From Saccharothrix luteola (GTDB lineage Bacteria; Actinomycetota; Actinomycetes; Mycobacteriales; Pseudonocardiaceae), in contig NZ_JAJHUO010000006.1 of NCBI RefSeq assembly GCF_020859565.1, positions 1 through 64,000 on the forward strand: DNA of 64,000 nt, in the 5' to 3' direction. The translations under genes and the position numbers were made by a program. Position 1 is the stretch's first letter, and every line of letters starts with the position of its first letter. Below are positions 36,202 through 46,181 of this stretch, one piece after another. Under the pieces are notes generated by a model. It did no database searches and was not told the DNA's origin. It saw only the letters and a list, made by a program, of their open reading frames with translations.

Positions 36202-36268
36202 GCGAACACCGTACTTGACACGAACACCGTTCGTCCGGAACATCGTTCGCATGACGAACACCGTTCGA
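36202..36268. promoter_or_regulatory. Four-site TetR operator array with overlapping promoter
   Basis: Sites with pattern CGAAC-N3-GTTCG are centred at 36209 (half-preserved), 36227 (ACGAACACCGTTCGT, perfect 6+3+6), 36243 (CGGAACATCGTTCGC) and 36261 (ACGAACACCGTTCGA), spaced 16-18 nt. A plus-strand promoter is embedded: -35 TTGACA at 36215-36220, 17 nt, then GAACAT at 36238-36243. Transcription would begin about at the ATG (36251), so the target mRNA is probably leaderless. The last site lies inside the target's coding sequence. Confidence 0.75.
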
Positions 36269-36631
36269 TTCGCGCCGATGATCGAGCTGACCGCGGCCGT
36301 CGCCGCGCCGCCGGACGTCGTGCTGGCCAGGGTGGAGGCGGCGATCCGTGACGCGGGTGGCGGCCGGGTCGAGGTGGACCGCGAGCGGCGGACGGTCGCG
36401 GTGCAGGGTGGCTGGTGGTACCGCGGCGAGTACCAGGTGGACGCGACCGCCGACGGCGCGCGGCTGACCCACCGCGTCCGCAACGTCGCCCGGCGGGGCC
36501 GGTGGGCCGTGCCGCTGGCCAACCGCCTGTTCGTCGGCTACCGCGCGCAGACCGAGCGCAACTTCACCGCGTTCGTCGCGAACCTGAACGGTGAATTCGG
36601 GGGTCCTGAGCGTTCGACACGCGGGCGCTGA
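36251..36631 (+). CDS. Uncharacterised protein controlled by the divergent TetR regulator
   Basis: 126 residues, beginning MTNTVRFAPMIELTAAVAAP. The body (ARVEAAIRDAGGGRVEVDRE, VAVQGGWWYRGEYQVDATADGARLTHRV) has alternating strands reminiscent of SRPBCC/START-type small-ligand proteins, but I cannot assign it firmly. A VGYRAQTERNFTAFVANL helix follows. The last 13 residues (GEFGGPERSTRGR) are encoded by the intergenic repeat family, so the repeat has supplied a new C-terminus. Regulation by the TetR array is clear. Confidence 0.75.
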   Translation: MTNTVRFAPMIELTAAVAAPPDVVLARVEAAIRDAGGGRVEVDRERRTVAVQGGWWYRGEYQVDATADGARLTHRVRNVARRGRWAVPLANRLFVGYRAQTERNFTAFVANLNGEFGGPERSTRGR

Positions 36632-36708
36632 ACGTAGGACACGCGCGTGAGTCCTACGTTCGGATCGCGAGTGTCCTACGTTCGGAACGGGTGAGTTGAA
36701 CGTTCGGG
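36605..36708. repeat. Repeat cluster 2: one standard and several variant 21-bp units
   Basis: An inverted unit at 36605-36625 differs from the cluster 1/3 unit at one base. Next come variant units in which TCGAAC is replaced by TCCTAC: 36630-36640 (GAACGTAGGAC) pairs perfectly with 36651-36661 (GTCCTACGTTC), 11 bp with a 10-nt loop, and another copy follows at 36671-36683. A degenerate GAGTTGAACGTTCGGG ends the cluster near 36708. It lies at the 3' end of the TetR target gene. Confidence 0.8.
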
Positions 36709-36753
36709 TGGGCTGGTCAGGCGGCCGACGGTGGGGCGCGAGACCATGACCGC

Positions 36754-38241
36754 GTGCTCCCCGATCTTTCTGCCGACCTGACCACAAGGCTGCGCGAGGC
36801 GTTCCGAGCCGCCGACTACGACGCGGACGGGGTGGTCGACGTGCTCGGGCCCCAGGCCCACGCCGCGCTCGGCCGCGGCGAACCGGAGGCCGCCCGGCGC
36901 GCCACCCGGGACGCGGGCGCCCTCGGCACCCTGGTCCGCCTGTTCCTGCTCGGCGACACCGAGTCCGAGGCCGCCGTGCGGGCCGCGCTCCCCGACGTCG
37001 ACCTGGACACCGCCGTCAAGGCCGAGGTGCTGCGCGGTGACGGCGACGGGCTGCGGGCCGGGCTGGACATCCGCCCTTATGGCGACGACGAGGGCTCCTG
37101 GTGGGTCATCGCCGACCAGGACGCCGACCAGCGCGGCGGGCCCGTCCCGGCCGACCACGTGCTCGGCGTCGGCCACGCGTCCATCAGCCTCGCCCGCGCC
37201 ACGTCACGCCGCCAGGTCGACACCCTGCTCGACCTGGGCACCGGCTGCGGCGTCCAGGCCCTGCACGCGAGCAGGCACGCGCGCAGGATCACCGCCACGG
37301 ACCTGTCGGAGCGCGCGCTCGCCCTGGCCGCGGGCACGTTCCGGCTCAACGAGGTCGACGTCGAACTCCGCCAGGGCGAGTGGTTCGGCCCCCTGCGCGG
37401 CCGGCGGTTCGACCAGGTCGTCTGCAACCCGCCGTTCGTCGTGGGCCCGCCCCGGGTCGACTACACCTACCGCGACTCCGGCCTCGCCGGCGACGACGCC
37501 AGCGCCCTGGTCGTGCGCCAGATGCCGTCGTTCCTCAACGAGGGCGGCGTGGGTCAGCTCCTGGCCTCCTGGCTGCACCGCAAGGGCGAGGACTGGGCCG
37601 ACCGCGTCTCCACGTGGCTGCCGCGCGGCGGCGTGGACGCCTGGTTCGTGCAGCGCGACGTCGCCGACCCCGCCCTCTACGTCGGCACTTGGCTGCGTGA
37701 CGCGGGCGTCGACCCGCGCAGCGCCGAAGGCCGCGCCAAGGCCTCCGCCTGGCTGGACTGGTTCGCCGAGAACGACGTCGAGGGCATCGGGTTCGGCTTC
37801 GTCACCCTCCGCCGCACGGACACCGAGCACGCCGAGGTCGTGTGCGAAGACCTCCGCCACGCCTTCGACGACCCGCTGGGCCCGGAGTCGGCCGCCTGGC
37901 TGGACCGGGTCGCCTGGCTGCGCGCCACCGACAACGCTCAGCTCCTGACCACCCGGTTCACCGTGCCCGAGACCGTCCTGCTGGAGGAGGTCTCCTCCCC
38001 CACCGACGAGGGCTGGGAGCCGGTCGTGCGCCGCCTGCACCGCGTGGACGGGCCCGGCTGGCAGCACGAGCTGGACGAGACCGCGGCGAAGCTGCTCGCG
38101 GGCTTCCGGGGCGCGCTGCCGCTGGAGGACCTCGTCACCCTGCTGGCCTACGCGCACGACCTGGACGCCGACGCGCTCGCCGAGTCCGCCCTCCCGATCG
38201 TCCGCGACCTCGTCCGGCACGGCATGGTGGTGCCCGCGTGA
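36754..38241 (+). CDS. Class I SAM-dependent methyltransferase (RlmG/PrmC-like core)
   Basis: 495 residues. A helical N-terminal domain (about 1-135) precedes a methyltransferase core: [16 protein letters not shown] (SAM loop near 160), [11 protein letters not shown] (acidic ribose-binding end) and [12 protein letters not shown] with the NPPF catalytic motif near residue 225. NPPF/NPPY enzymes methylate exocyclic N atoms of Gln, adenine or guanine, so an RNA or protein target is likely. A C-terminal domain of 150 residues is of unknown role. GTG start at 36754. It overlaps dtd by 4 nt. Confidence 0.85.
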   Translation: MLPDLSADLTTRLREAFRAADYDADGVVDVLGPQAHAALGRGEPEAARRATRDAGALGTLVRLFLLGDTESEAAVRAALPDVDLDTAVKAEVLRGDGDGLRAGLDIRPYGDDEGSWWVIADQDADQRGGPVPADHVLGVGHASISLARATSRRQVDTLLDLGTGCGVQALHASRHARRITATDLSERALALAAGTFRLNEVDVELRQGEWFGPLRGRRFDQVVCNPPFVVGPPRVDYTYRDSGLAGDDASALVVRQMPSFLNEGGVGQLLASWLHRKGEDWADRVSTWLPRGGVDAWFVQRDVADPALYVGTWLRDAGVDPRSAEGRAKASAWLDWFAENDVEGIGFGFVTLRRTDTEHAEVVCEDLRHAFDDPLGPESAAWLDRVAWLRATDNAQLLTTRFTVPETVLLEEVSSPTDEGWEPVVRRLHRVDGPGWQHELDETAAKLLAGFRGALPLEDLVTLLAYAHDLDADALAESALPIVRDLVRHGMVVPA

Positions 38242-38663
38242 GAGCGGTTGTGGCACGCGTCACAGAGGCGTCGGTCACCGTGGAGGAGGAGGTCGTGGGC
38301 GCGATCGACGAACCGGGCCTGTTGGTGCTGCTGGGCGTCCACGTGGACGACGACGCCGATAAGGCGCACGTGATGGCCCGAAAGCTCTACGAGTTGCGCG
38401 TCCTGAGGGACGAGGAGTCGTGCGCCACGACCGGTGCGCCCCTGCTCGTGGTGAGCCAGTTCACACTTTACGGAGAGACGCGGAAGGGGCGGCGGCCGTC
38501 GTGGACCGCCGCCGCACGGCCCGCGCACGCCGAGCCGTTGGTCGCGGAGGTGGTCTCGGAACTGCGCCGGAAGGGCGCCCGAGTACAAACGGGACGGTTC
38601 GGCGCGATGATGTCGGTGCGGAGTGTGAACGACGGTCCGTTCACCGTGTTGGTGGAACTCTAG
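38238..38663 (+). CDS. dtd: D-aminoacyl-tRNA deacylase
   Basis: 141-residue proofreading enzyme that removes D-amino acids and glycine mis-charged on tRNA. The two signature segments SQFTLYGET...GRRPSW and NDGPFTV (Gly-Pro motif, here NDGPF) are present, and the length is normal. The GTG start overlaps the upstream methyltransferase stop (GTGA). Confidence 0.95.
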   Translation: MRAVVARVTEASVTVEEEVVGAIDEPGLLVLLGVHVDDDADKAHVMARKLYELRVLRDEESCATTGAPLLVVSQFTLYGETRKGRRPSWTAAARPAHAEPLVAEVVSELRRKGARVQTGRFGAMMSVRSVNDGPFTVLVEL

Positions 38664-38739
38664 ATCCTTCTCAGCCAATCCTCAGGATTCGCTGCGCAAC
38701 CGCTGTGACGGCAGTGACGTCTTGTGGTCGTGGGAAGCG

Positions 38740-38766
38740 GGAACCATTTCGCCCCGGTTCGCGTTT
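38740..38766 (+). promoter_or_regulatory. ECF-type (SigE/SigH-like) promoter of sigB
   Basis: GGAAC at 38740-38744 and CGTTT at 38762-38766 are separated by 17 nt, matching the stress ECF sigma consensus GGAAC-N16/17-CGTT. Transcription would start about 90-95 nt before the sigB start codon. In mycobacteria sigB is driven by SigE/SigH-type promoters at this place. Confidence 0.65.
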
Positions 38767-38865
38767 CCACCAGTGTCAGACACCGAAAGGTGTGCCGCGC
38801 AGCGCAGCGCGGAGTGTGCGACACGACCGCACTGCCAGCCCGCGACACAAGGGGGAGGGAGCTCC

Positions 38866-39858
38866 ATGACCGTCCCGAAGCTCCTCGACCGTCAGGTCGG
38901 GAACGAGACGACCACCACGAGCGCCGAGTTGGACCTCGACGCCCAGGGACCCGCCGCAGACCTGGTTCGGGTGTACCTGAACGGGATCGGCAAGACAGCG
39001 CTGCTGACCGCGGCGGACGAAGTGGAGCTCGCCAAGCGGATCGAGGCGGGCGTCTTCGCGCAGCACAAGCTGGAGACGCACCCGGAGCTGCCGGACGACC
39101 GCCAGCGCGAACTGCGCGCTTTGATCCGCGATGGTCACGTGGCAAAGAACCACCTTCTCGAAGCGAATCTCCGGTTGGTCGTTTCCCTTGCGAAGCGATA
39201 CACCGGTCGCGGAATGCCGCTGCTCGATCTGATCCAGGAAGGGAACCTGGGCCTGATCCGCGCGGTGGAGAAGTTCGACTACACCAAGGGCTTCAAGTTC
39301 TCGACCTACGCGACCTGGTGGATCCGCCAGGCGATCACGCGGGGAATGGCGGACCAGGGTCGCACGATCCGGCTGCCCGTCCACCTCGTGGAGCAGGTCA
39401 ACAAGCTCGCCCGGATCAAGCGCGACCTGCACCAGCAGCTGGGCCGTGAGGCGACCAACGAGGAGCTGGCCAAGGAGTCGGGCCTGACGCCGGAGAAGGT
39501 GGTGGACCTGCTCGACCACGCCCGCGACCCGGTCAGCCTGGACATGCCGGTCGGCACCGAGGAGGACGCCCCGCTGGGCGACTTCATCGAGGACTCCGAC
39601 GCCACGGACGCGGAGAGCGCGGTCATCTCCGGCCTGCTGCAGGACGACCTGCGCCGGGTGCTGGCCACGTTGGACCCGCGCGAGCAGGCGGTCATCCGGC
39701 TGCGGTACGGCCTGGAGGACGGCCAGCCGCGCACGCTGGACCAGATCGGCAAGCAGTTCGGCCTGTCGCGGGAGCGGGTGCGGCAGATCGAGCGCGAGGT
39801 CATGTCGAAGCTGCGGCAGGGCGAGCGGGCCGCCAAGCTGCGGGCGTACGCGAGCTGA
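38866..39858 (+). CDS. sigB: Group 2 (primary-like) sigma factor
   Basis: 330 residues, sigma-70 without the long N-terminal extension of SigA. Region 1.2 [23 protein letters not shown], region 2 [20 protein letters not shown] and [20 protein letters not shown], region 4 [20 protein letters not shown]. Stress and stationary-phase transcription is the usual role. GGGGGAGGGAG lies just before the ATG at 38866. Upstream lies an ECF-type promoter. Confidence 0.95.
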   Translation: MTVPKLLDRQVGNETTTTSAELDLDAQGPAADLVRVYLNGIGKTALLTAADEVELAKRIEAGVFAQHKLETHPELPDDRQRELRALIRDGHVAKNHLLEANLRLVVSLAKRYTGRGMPLLDLIQEGNLGLIRAVEKFDYTKGFKFSTYATWWIRQAITRGMADQGRTIRLPVHLVEQVNKLARIKRDLHQQLGREATNEELAKESGLTPEKVVDLLDHARDPVSLDMPVGTEEDAPLGDFIEDSDATDAESAVISGLLQDDLRRVLATLDPREQAVIRLRYGLEDGQPRTLDQIGKQFGLSRERVRQIEREVMSKLRQGERAAKLRAYAS

Positions 39859-39959
39859 GCTGACGCGATACAGCGACGATTCAGGGGTCGGTCACCGCTG
39901 CGCGGGATTGACTTGTGACGCCAGTCACGGCACGGTCGTGCGTTACACGAGCCAAGCGA

Positions 39960-39985
39960 CACCTCCGCCCCATTGCGCGGAGGTG
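39960..39985 (+). terminator. Hairpin downstream of sigB
   Basis: CACCTCCGC (39960-39968) and GCGGAGGTG (39977-39985), 9 bp with an 8-nt loop, about 100 nt after sigB. A second, imperfect GC-rich hairpin (GAAGGTCGGG ... CCCGGCCTTC, near 39998-40036) follows and would face the convergent kinase gene. Confidence 0.5.
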
Positions 39986-40042
39986 CTCGCACGCTGAGGA
40001 AGGTCGGGGCGGTCGGGGGCCGGCCCGGCCTTCCGCATTTCT

Positions 40043-40975
40043 CTACAGTTCCAGGTACTCCGCGAGCTTCTCGCGGAAGAACCGCACGTGCGCCTCGCGT
40101 TCCTCGCCGGCATAGCCGCGCGGCACGCCCTCCACGATCATCACCAGGCACAGGTACGCGCGGTAGAGCGCGATCCGGGTCTCCTCGGCCGCGGTGAACC
40201 CCTCGATCCCGTAACCGGCCTTGTAGTCGTCGTCCAGGTCGGTGAACAACGCCACCGTCGCGATCTCCGCCAACGGGTCGCCGAACATCGCCCGTTCCGG
40301 GTCGATGATCCCCTCGACGTGGCCGTCGGCGAGGAAGACGTTCGCCTCCCAGAGGTCGAAGTGCACCAGCACCGGCTCGGTGACCTCGTCCAACAGGTGC
40401 CCGCGGGCCGCGACGGCCGGTCGCACGTCGGGCAGCTCCACGCCGAACCGGTCCGCGTCGGCCAGCACCGCGTCCACCATCCCCGTGAACGCCTCGCGCC
40501 ACGTCGCCGCGTTCGGCCCCTGCACGTAGCCGAACACGTCACCCCGGATGGTGTGCAGCTCGCGGACGATCGTGCCCAGCTCACGGCGCAGCGCACCGTG
40601 CTCGGCATCGGTCAGCCGGGGACGCGCGGCCGACCACGGTTCGCCCCGCAGCGCCGTCATCAGCAAGAAGTCGTCTTCGTGGAGCAGCACCTCCGGCACG
40701 GGCAGGCCGTGCGCCGCCATCAGCTCGAACGCCAACGCCTCCGTGCGCATCAGGTCCCGCTCGTAAGTGAGCAGCGGCACGCCCGGCGGCGGCGCGACCT
40801 TCAGCACGGTCTCGCGACCGTCGGCGGCGGTGAGCCGGTACGCGGTGTTGAACATGCCGTCGGTCAGCTCGACGTGCGCGGCGAGCGGAACGCCCAGGGC
40901 ACGGCGGACCAACGCGTCGAGGGCGGCGGCGGAGAGCCGGCGCTTGGTGAGGCTGTCGACCACGACGCGAATCAC
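40043..40975 (-). CDS. APH-family small-molecule phosphotransferase
   Basis: 310 residues of the aminoglycoside phosphotransferase/choline kinase-like fold. N-lobe nucleotide elements [14 protein letters not shown] and ETVLKVAPP (Lys), catalytic loop [17 protein letters not shown] (H-x-D-x-x-x-x-N, with Trp-Glu) and metal motif [13 protein letters not shown]. Despite the family name, chromosomal members like this usually phosphorylate metabolites and there is no sign of a resistance gene. GTG 40975 chosen; it is divergent from the fumarase gene. Confidence 0.85.
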   Translation of the reverse strand: MIRVVVDSLTKRRLSAAALDALVRRALGVPLAAHVELTDGMFNTAYRLTAADGRETVLKVAPPPGVPLLTYERDLMRTEALAFELMAAHGLPVPEVLLHEDDFLLMTALRGEPWSAARPRLTDAEHGALRRELGTIVRELHTIRGDVFGYVQGPNAATWREAFTGMVDAVLADADRFGVELPDVRPAVAARGHLLDEVTEPVLVHFDLWEANVFLADGHVEGIIDPERAMFGDPLAEIATVALFTDLDDDYKAGYGIEGFTAAEETRIALYRAYLCLVMIVEGVPRGYAGEEREAHVRFFREKLAEYLEL

Positions 40976-41050
40976 ACCACGTCGTGCGGACTCGGCGGCG
41001 CGATCGGTATAAGTTCGGCGGAACCCGAAGCGCGCAAGGGAGCCCGCGAC

Positions 41051-42724
<1,674 letters not shown>

Positions 42725-42729
42725 CCGCT

Positions 42730-42918
42730 CTACAGGTCGAAGACGCCGAGCTTGGCGCCGCGCGTGAAGAAGTCCCACTCGCTGTGGGTGAAGCGCTGTG
42801 GGACTTCTTCAGGCCGGTTGCTGTTGCGGACGAGCACCTCGTCGGCCGTGCGCATGACCTCGACGCAGTTCGAGCCGCCGCCGCTGAACTTCGTCCACTC
42901 GCCGGGCTTCAGGGTCAT
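42730..42918 (-). CDS. DUF397 protein
   Basis: 62-residue protein: EWTKFSGGGSNCVEV, then VRNSNRPEEVPQRFTHSEWDFF. DUF397 proteins in actinobacteria are nearly always encoded next to an XRE/DUF5753 regulator, as here. The pair has been compared with toxin-antitoxin-like or developmental (BldB/WhiJ-type) modules, and the exact role is not settled. ATG 42918 overlaps the XRE gene stop by 4 nt. Confidence 0.9.
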   Translation of the reverse strand: MTLKPGEWTKFSGGGSNCVEVMRTADEVLVRNSNRPEEVPQRFTHSEWDFFTRGAKLGVFDL

Positions 42919-43763
42919 GTGGTCTCCTCCGTGATCCGGGTCAGGAGTTCGCGGCTTTCCTCCACCCCCAACGCCTTCGCACGCGTGTGGTCGAACCAGC
43001 GGCTCGTCTTCTCCACGTGGTTGGCCCCGTCCTCGAAGTGGTCTCCGAACGGGGTGTCGACGCTGACCAGCGATGGCAGCTTCTCGGGCAGCCGGAACAA
43101 GGTCAGCGTAGTACCGGACAACGCGTGGGCCCCGGCCCCTTGCGGCATCACCTGCACCACGACGTTCTCCAGCTCGGTCAGGGCGAGCACGTGCTTGAGC
43201 TGGTCGCGCATGACCTCGGGGCCGCCGACGTTGGCCCGGAACGCCGGCTCCGCGATCACCGCCCACAACCGCAGCGGCGGTTCGCGGTCGGTCAGCAGCG
43301 CCCGTCGTTCCAGGCGCAGCTGGAGGTTCTTCTCCAGGGCCTCGCCGCCGAGGCCGACGCCGGTCATCAGGGTGCGGGCGTACTCCTCGGTCTGGAGCAC
43401 GGCCGGGAGCAGCTCGAACGACGAGTAGAGGGCCTCGGTGGCGATGGCCTCGACGTCGAGGATGCGGCGCAGCCAGGGCTGGATCGTGCCGCCGATCTTG
43501 CTCTTCGGCCGGCGGCGGTGCGCCTCGGAGTTGAGCGCGAGCAGGTCCTCGCGGGTCGCCTCGTCGGCCCCGTAGAGGTCCAGCAGCTTCTCCAGCTCGG
43601 CCTGCTTGACGCCGCTGATCGCGTTCTCGATGTTGCTGATCTTGGTCATCGTGCAGTGCAGGACCTCGCCCACCTTCTCCCGGGGCACGCCCGCCTCTTC
43701 GCGCATGCGGCGCAGCGTGGTGCCGATCTGGATGCGGGCGGCGCTGCGGTGTGGGCTGGTCAT
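42915..43763 (-). CDS. XRE-family regulator with DUF5753 domain
   Basis: 282 residues. An N-terminal helix-turn-helix (TTLRRMREEAGVPREKVGEVLHCTMTKISNIENA) is followed by a DUF5753 domain with ALYSSFELLPAVLQTEEYARTLM and VVVQVMPQGAGAHALSG. It resembles WhiJ-type regulators of Streptomyces that act with DUF397 partners. GGAGAG sits just before the ATG at 43763. It is divergent from the 84-residue protein gene and probably regulates both directions. Confidence 0.92.
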   Translation of the reverse strand: MTSPHRSAARIQIGTTLRRMREEAGVPREKVGEVLHCTMTKISNIENAISGVKQAELEKLLDLYGADEATREDLLALNSEAHRRRPKSKIGGTIQPWLRRILDVEAIATEALYSSFELLPAVLQTEEYARTLMTGVGLGGEALEKNLQLRLERRALLTDREPPLRLWAVIAEPAFRANVGGPEVMRDQLKHVLALTELENVVVQVMPQGAGAHALSGTTLTLFRLPEKLPSLVSVDTPFGDHFEDGANHVEKTSRWFDHTRAKALGVEESRELLTRITEETT

Positions 43764-43869
43764 CGCTCTCCTCGATCTCACCCGATCGGGACTTGTGCAC
43801 ATCCTGTACGTACGAGATAGTCGTCCCGAATTCAGAGAGTATACAGCCACATGCGGGGAGTGAGTGCGA

Positions 43870-44124
43870 ATGGGGTCGCGTTTCCACCAGGTGAGCTTGA
43901 TCGAGACGTCCGGGACCGGGGTGTACTTCCGGACGGTCGCGCGGGAGCTCGTGGACGAGGAGGAGGACCTGCACGCGTGGATGACCCGGGTGCTGCTGGC
44001 GCACCGGTGCGACCTGGGGCTCTACGTCGGGGAGACGGGCACGATCGCGGCGGACGAGGACCAGGTCGACGCGGACCTGTGGCTGGCGTGGGACGGGGTG
44101 GCGTCCTTCGCGACCGCGGAGTGA
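43870..44124 (+). CDS. Hypothetical protein, 84 aa, divergent from the XRE/DUF397 pair
   Basis: Acidic small protein beginning MGSRFHQVSLIETSGTGVYF, with DLHAWMTRVLLAHRCDLGLY in the middle. No known domain recognised. ATG 43870 has GGGGAG nine nt upstream; a GTG at 43864 is the alternative. The intergenic region with the XRE gene contains TATACA at 43840-43845, a possible -10. Likely part of the XRE-controlled locus, inferred from position only. Confidence 0.6.
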   Translation: MGSRFHQVSLIETSGTGVYFRTVARELVDEEEDLHAWMTRVLLAHRCDLGLYVGETGTIAADEDQVDADLWLAWDGVASFATAE

Positions 44125-44128
44125 GGGT

Positions 44129-45478
44129 TCAGCGGGTGTAGATCACGCCGAGCCGGTCGACCTCGGCGCCGGCCCGGCCCGTGAAGCCGGCGATGTGCCG
44201 GCCCGCGGGCGCGGTGAAGGTGACCTGGTCGGCGGTGGGCGTGCCGGCGGCGACGGTTCGACCGAGGGTGGTGGTGATGCGGACGGAGAAGATCCGGGTG
44301 CGGCCGTCGCGTTGGCCTCGGGTGAGCGTGGCTGCCGTCAGGCGCTCACCGGGCTGGAGGGTGAGCGTGGTCGGGGTGCCGCCGGTGCCGCCGTGTGCGA
44401 GCGCGGTGCCGTCCGCGAGCGTGATCCCGACGCGGTCGAGGCGGGCGCCGCCGCTCAGGGTCACGTCGCGCACCGTCGCGCCGGGGTGGATGGCGTCGAC
44501 GTCGGTGAACGGTGTGCCGTGCGGGCCGCCGAACTCCTCGCTCAGGCGCAGGTGGTCGGCGAGCCGCCAGGAGAAGCCGACGGCGTGCGGGTAGTGGTCG
44601 GACAGCGGTTCGCCGTCCGGGTCGAGGAAGGAGGTGTGGTCGTTGCGGTAGGAGGCGGCGGTGAGGTCGACGTGGGCGTTGTCGCGGTAGAAGACCTTGT
44701 CGACGACCTCGCACGTGTCGGTGACGTTCGCCGGGTCGCACACCAGCGCGGGTGCGCCGAGGGCGGGTTCGACGCCTCCCCGGACGCGCTCCACCCAGGC
44801 GTCGGTGAGGCCGTTGGCGCGGACCAGGTCGCGGATGTTGTCGCCGGTGCGGGTGTAGCGGGTGTTGGTGTCGCCCATGATGATCACCGCGTTGCCGGCG
44901 GAGTTCCGGGTGACGTACTGCGACAGCTGGGTGATGTTCGCGCGGCGGGCGGCCAGATCGGCGTCCGTGCTGCCGGCGTTGGCGTGGACGTTGTAGAGGT
45001 CGACGTGGACGCCTTCGGCCAGGCGAAGTCGGGCGTAGGTGAAGCCCTTGGGCGTGAGGCAGTCCGTGCCGTTGCACTGGTTCCACTTCACCCGCGTGAA
45101 GTCGCTGTACGGGTAGGCCGAGAGGGTGTTCAGGCCGTCGCCGAACGGCACTCCCCCGCTGGTCGGCGTGCGGTGCGGGTGGTTGTCGGCGGCGTACAGG
45201 GCGGCGTGGTAGTTGAAGTCCTCTTGGACGTTGACCACCGAGTAGTCGCGGATGCGTGCGCCGATGAGCGGCGTGTTCTCCGCGGGGTTCGACCCGGAGA
45301 GCGGTTCGGGGAGCCCGGCGACGTTGTACGTCAGCACGGAGAACTGCCCGTTGGTGTCGGCGGACGCGACGGTGTCGGCGGACGCGGGAGTGGCGGTCAG
45401 CGCGGTGGTGGCGGTCAGCGCGGTGGTGGCGGTCGCCGCGAGCACGACGGCGAGCACCAGGCCGAGAGGTCGTCTCAC
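44129..45478 (-). CDS. Secreted endonuclease/exonuclease/phosphatase-family enzyme with jacalin-like lectin domain
   Basis: About 449 residues. A signal peptide (RRPLGLVLAVVLAATATTAL, with a tandem repeat of ALTATT units before ASA) is followed by an EEP domain: LTYNVAG, VNVQEDFN, YNVHANAG, IIMGDTN and the SDHYPHAVGF catalytic end. From about residue 300 a jacalin-like beta-prism begins (FGGPHGTPFTDVDA, VTLSGGARLDRVGITLADG). EEP enzymes of this kind include sphingomyelinase-type phospholipases C and nucleases; the lectin part should bind glycans. Start GTG 45478 is chosen to give a compact signal peptide; GTG 45511 is possible. Confidence 0.85.
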   Translation of the reverse strand: MRRPLGLVLAVVLAATATTALTATTALTATPASADTVASADTNGQFSVLTYNVAGLPEPLSGSNPAENTPLIGARIRDYSVVNVQEDFNYHAALYAADNHPHRTPTSGGVPFGDGLNTLSAYPYSDFTRVKWNQCNGTDCLTPKGFTYARLRLAEGVHVDLYNVHANAGSTDADLAARRANITQLSQYVTRNSAGNAVIIMGDTNTRYTRTGDNIRDLVRANGLTDAWVERVRGGVEPALGAPALVCDPANVTDTCEVVDKVFYRDNAHVDLTAASYRNDHTSFLDPDGEPLSDHYPHAVGFSWRLADHLRLSEEFGGPHGTPFTDVDAIHPGATVRDVTLSGGARLDRVGITLADGTALAHGGTGGTPTTLTLQPGERLTAATLTRGQRDGRTRIFSVRITTTLGRTVAAGTPTADQVTFTAPAGRHIAGFTGRAGAEVDRLGVIYTR

Positions 45479-45574
45479 GTCATCGGAGTCTGGCGGTTCC
45501 CGCTGCCCCACCGGAAGCCGTGACGCGAAAGTTCCTCAGGTATTCACCCGGACGGCCCGCTGCCCGCCCACCGC

Positions 45575-46093
45575 TCAGGCCCGGTCCTGGCGGGCCTCCA
45601 GGACGAGGCGGCGCGAGCCGAGGGGCGCGTCGAGGGTGACGTTCAGCGGCACGTCGCGCAGTTCCTGCGTGCACTGGACGCCCGTGGGCGGCGGGTAGTA
45701 GGTCGTGACGAGGGTGATCGACACCTGGTCGCCGGACTGGGCGGTCACCTCGGCGCTCGCCCTCCGGCAGCCGCCCGCGATGCCGACCACCTGGATCGTG
45801 CGGCCGTCCGCCGAGGTCCACGCCTGTCGTTTGTAGTGGTCGGGCAGCGTGCCGCCGTCGACCTGGGCGGCCGACACCTCGGTCGACCCGCCGGCCAGCG
45901 GCGCGGCGCTGGTCTGCGGCGGCGGTGCGGTCGGTTGGGCGTCACCGAGGGATGACAACGTTGTCGGGGCAGCCGACGAACCTGTCGTGGTGACTGCGGT
46001 GGACGACTCGCCGGGCGGGGCGCTGTCGGTGGTGGTGCTGCACCCCGCGAGCGCGAGCAGGGCGAAGGCGACGGCGACCTTGACGTTCCTCAT
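45575..46093 (-). CDS. Lipoprotein of unknown function, paralog of the next gene
   Basis: 172 residues. Signal MRNVKVAVAFALLALAGCST with lipobox LAGC, then a Ser/Thr/Pro linker of 60 residues and a folded C-terminal domain (TIQVVGIAGGCRRASAEVTAQSG ... VPLNVTLDAPLGSRRLVLE). Two cysteines may form a disulfide. The domain ending LDAPLGxRxxVLxxRQD is shared with the gene at 46182, so the two arose by tandem duplication. Confidence 0.8.
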   Translation of the reverse strand: MRNVKVAVAFALLALAGCSTTTDSAPPGESSTAVTTTGSSAAPTTLSSLGDAQPTAPPPQTSAAPLAGGSTEVSAAQVDGGTLPDHYKRQAWTSADGRTIQVVGIAGGCRRASAEVTAQSGDQVSITLVTTYYPPPTGVQCTQELRDVPLNVTLDAPLGSRRLVLEARQDRA

Positions 46094-46181
46094 AGCTGGA
46101 GGACGGTACTCGGGGTCGTGAGGTTGCAGGGTGGGCGATGCCCGGCCGACCGGGGGCAGGCCGACCGGGCACCGGAGGGGA

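Noticed and set aside
40043..40975. Aminoglycoside-resistance gene
   Set aside because: APH fold is clear, but it is a core-chromosome gene beside sigB and fumarase with no resistance context; a metabolic kinase is more likely.
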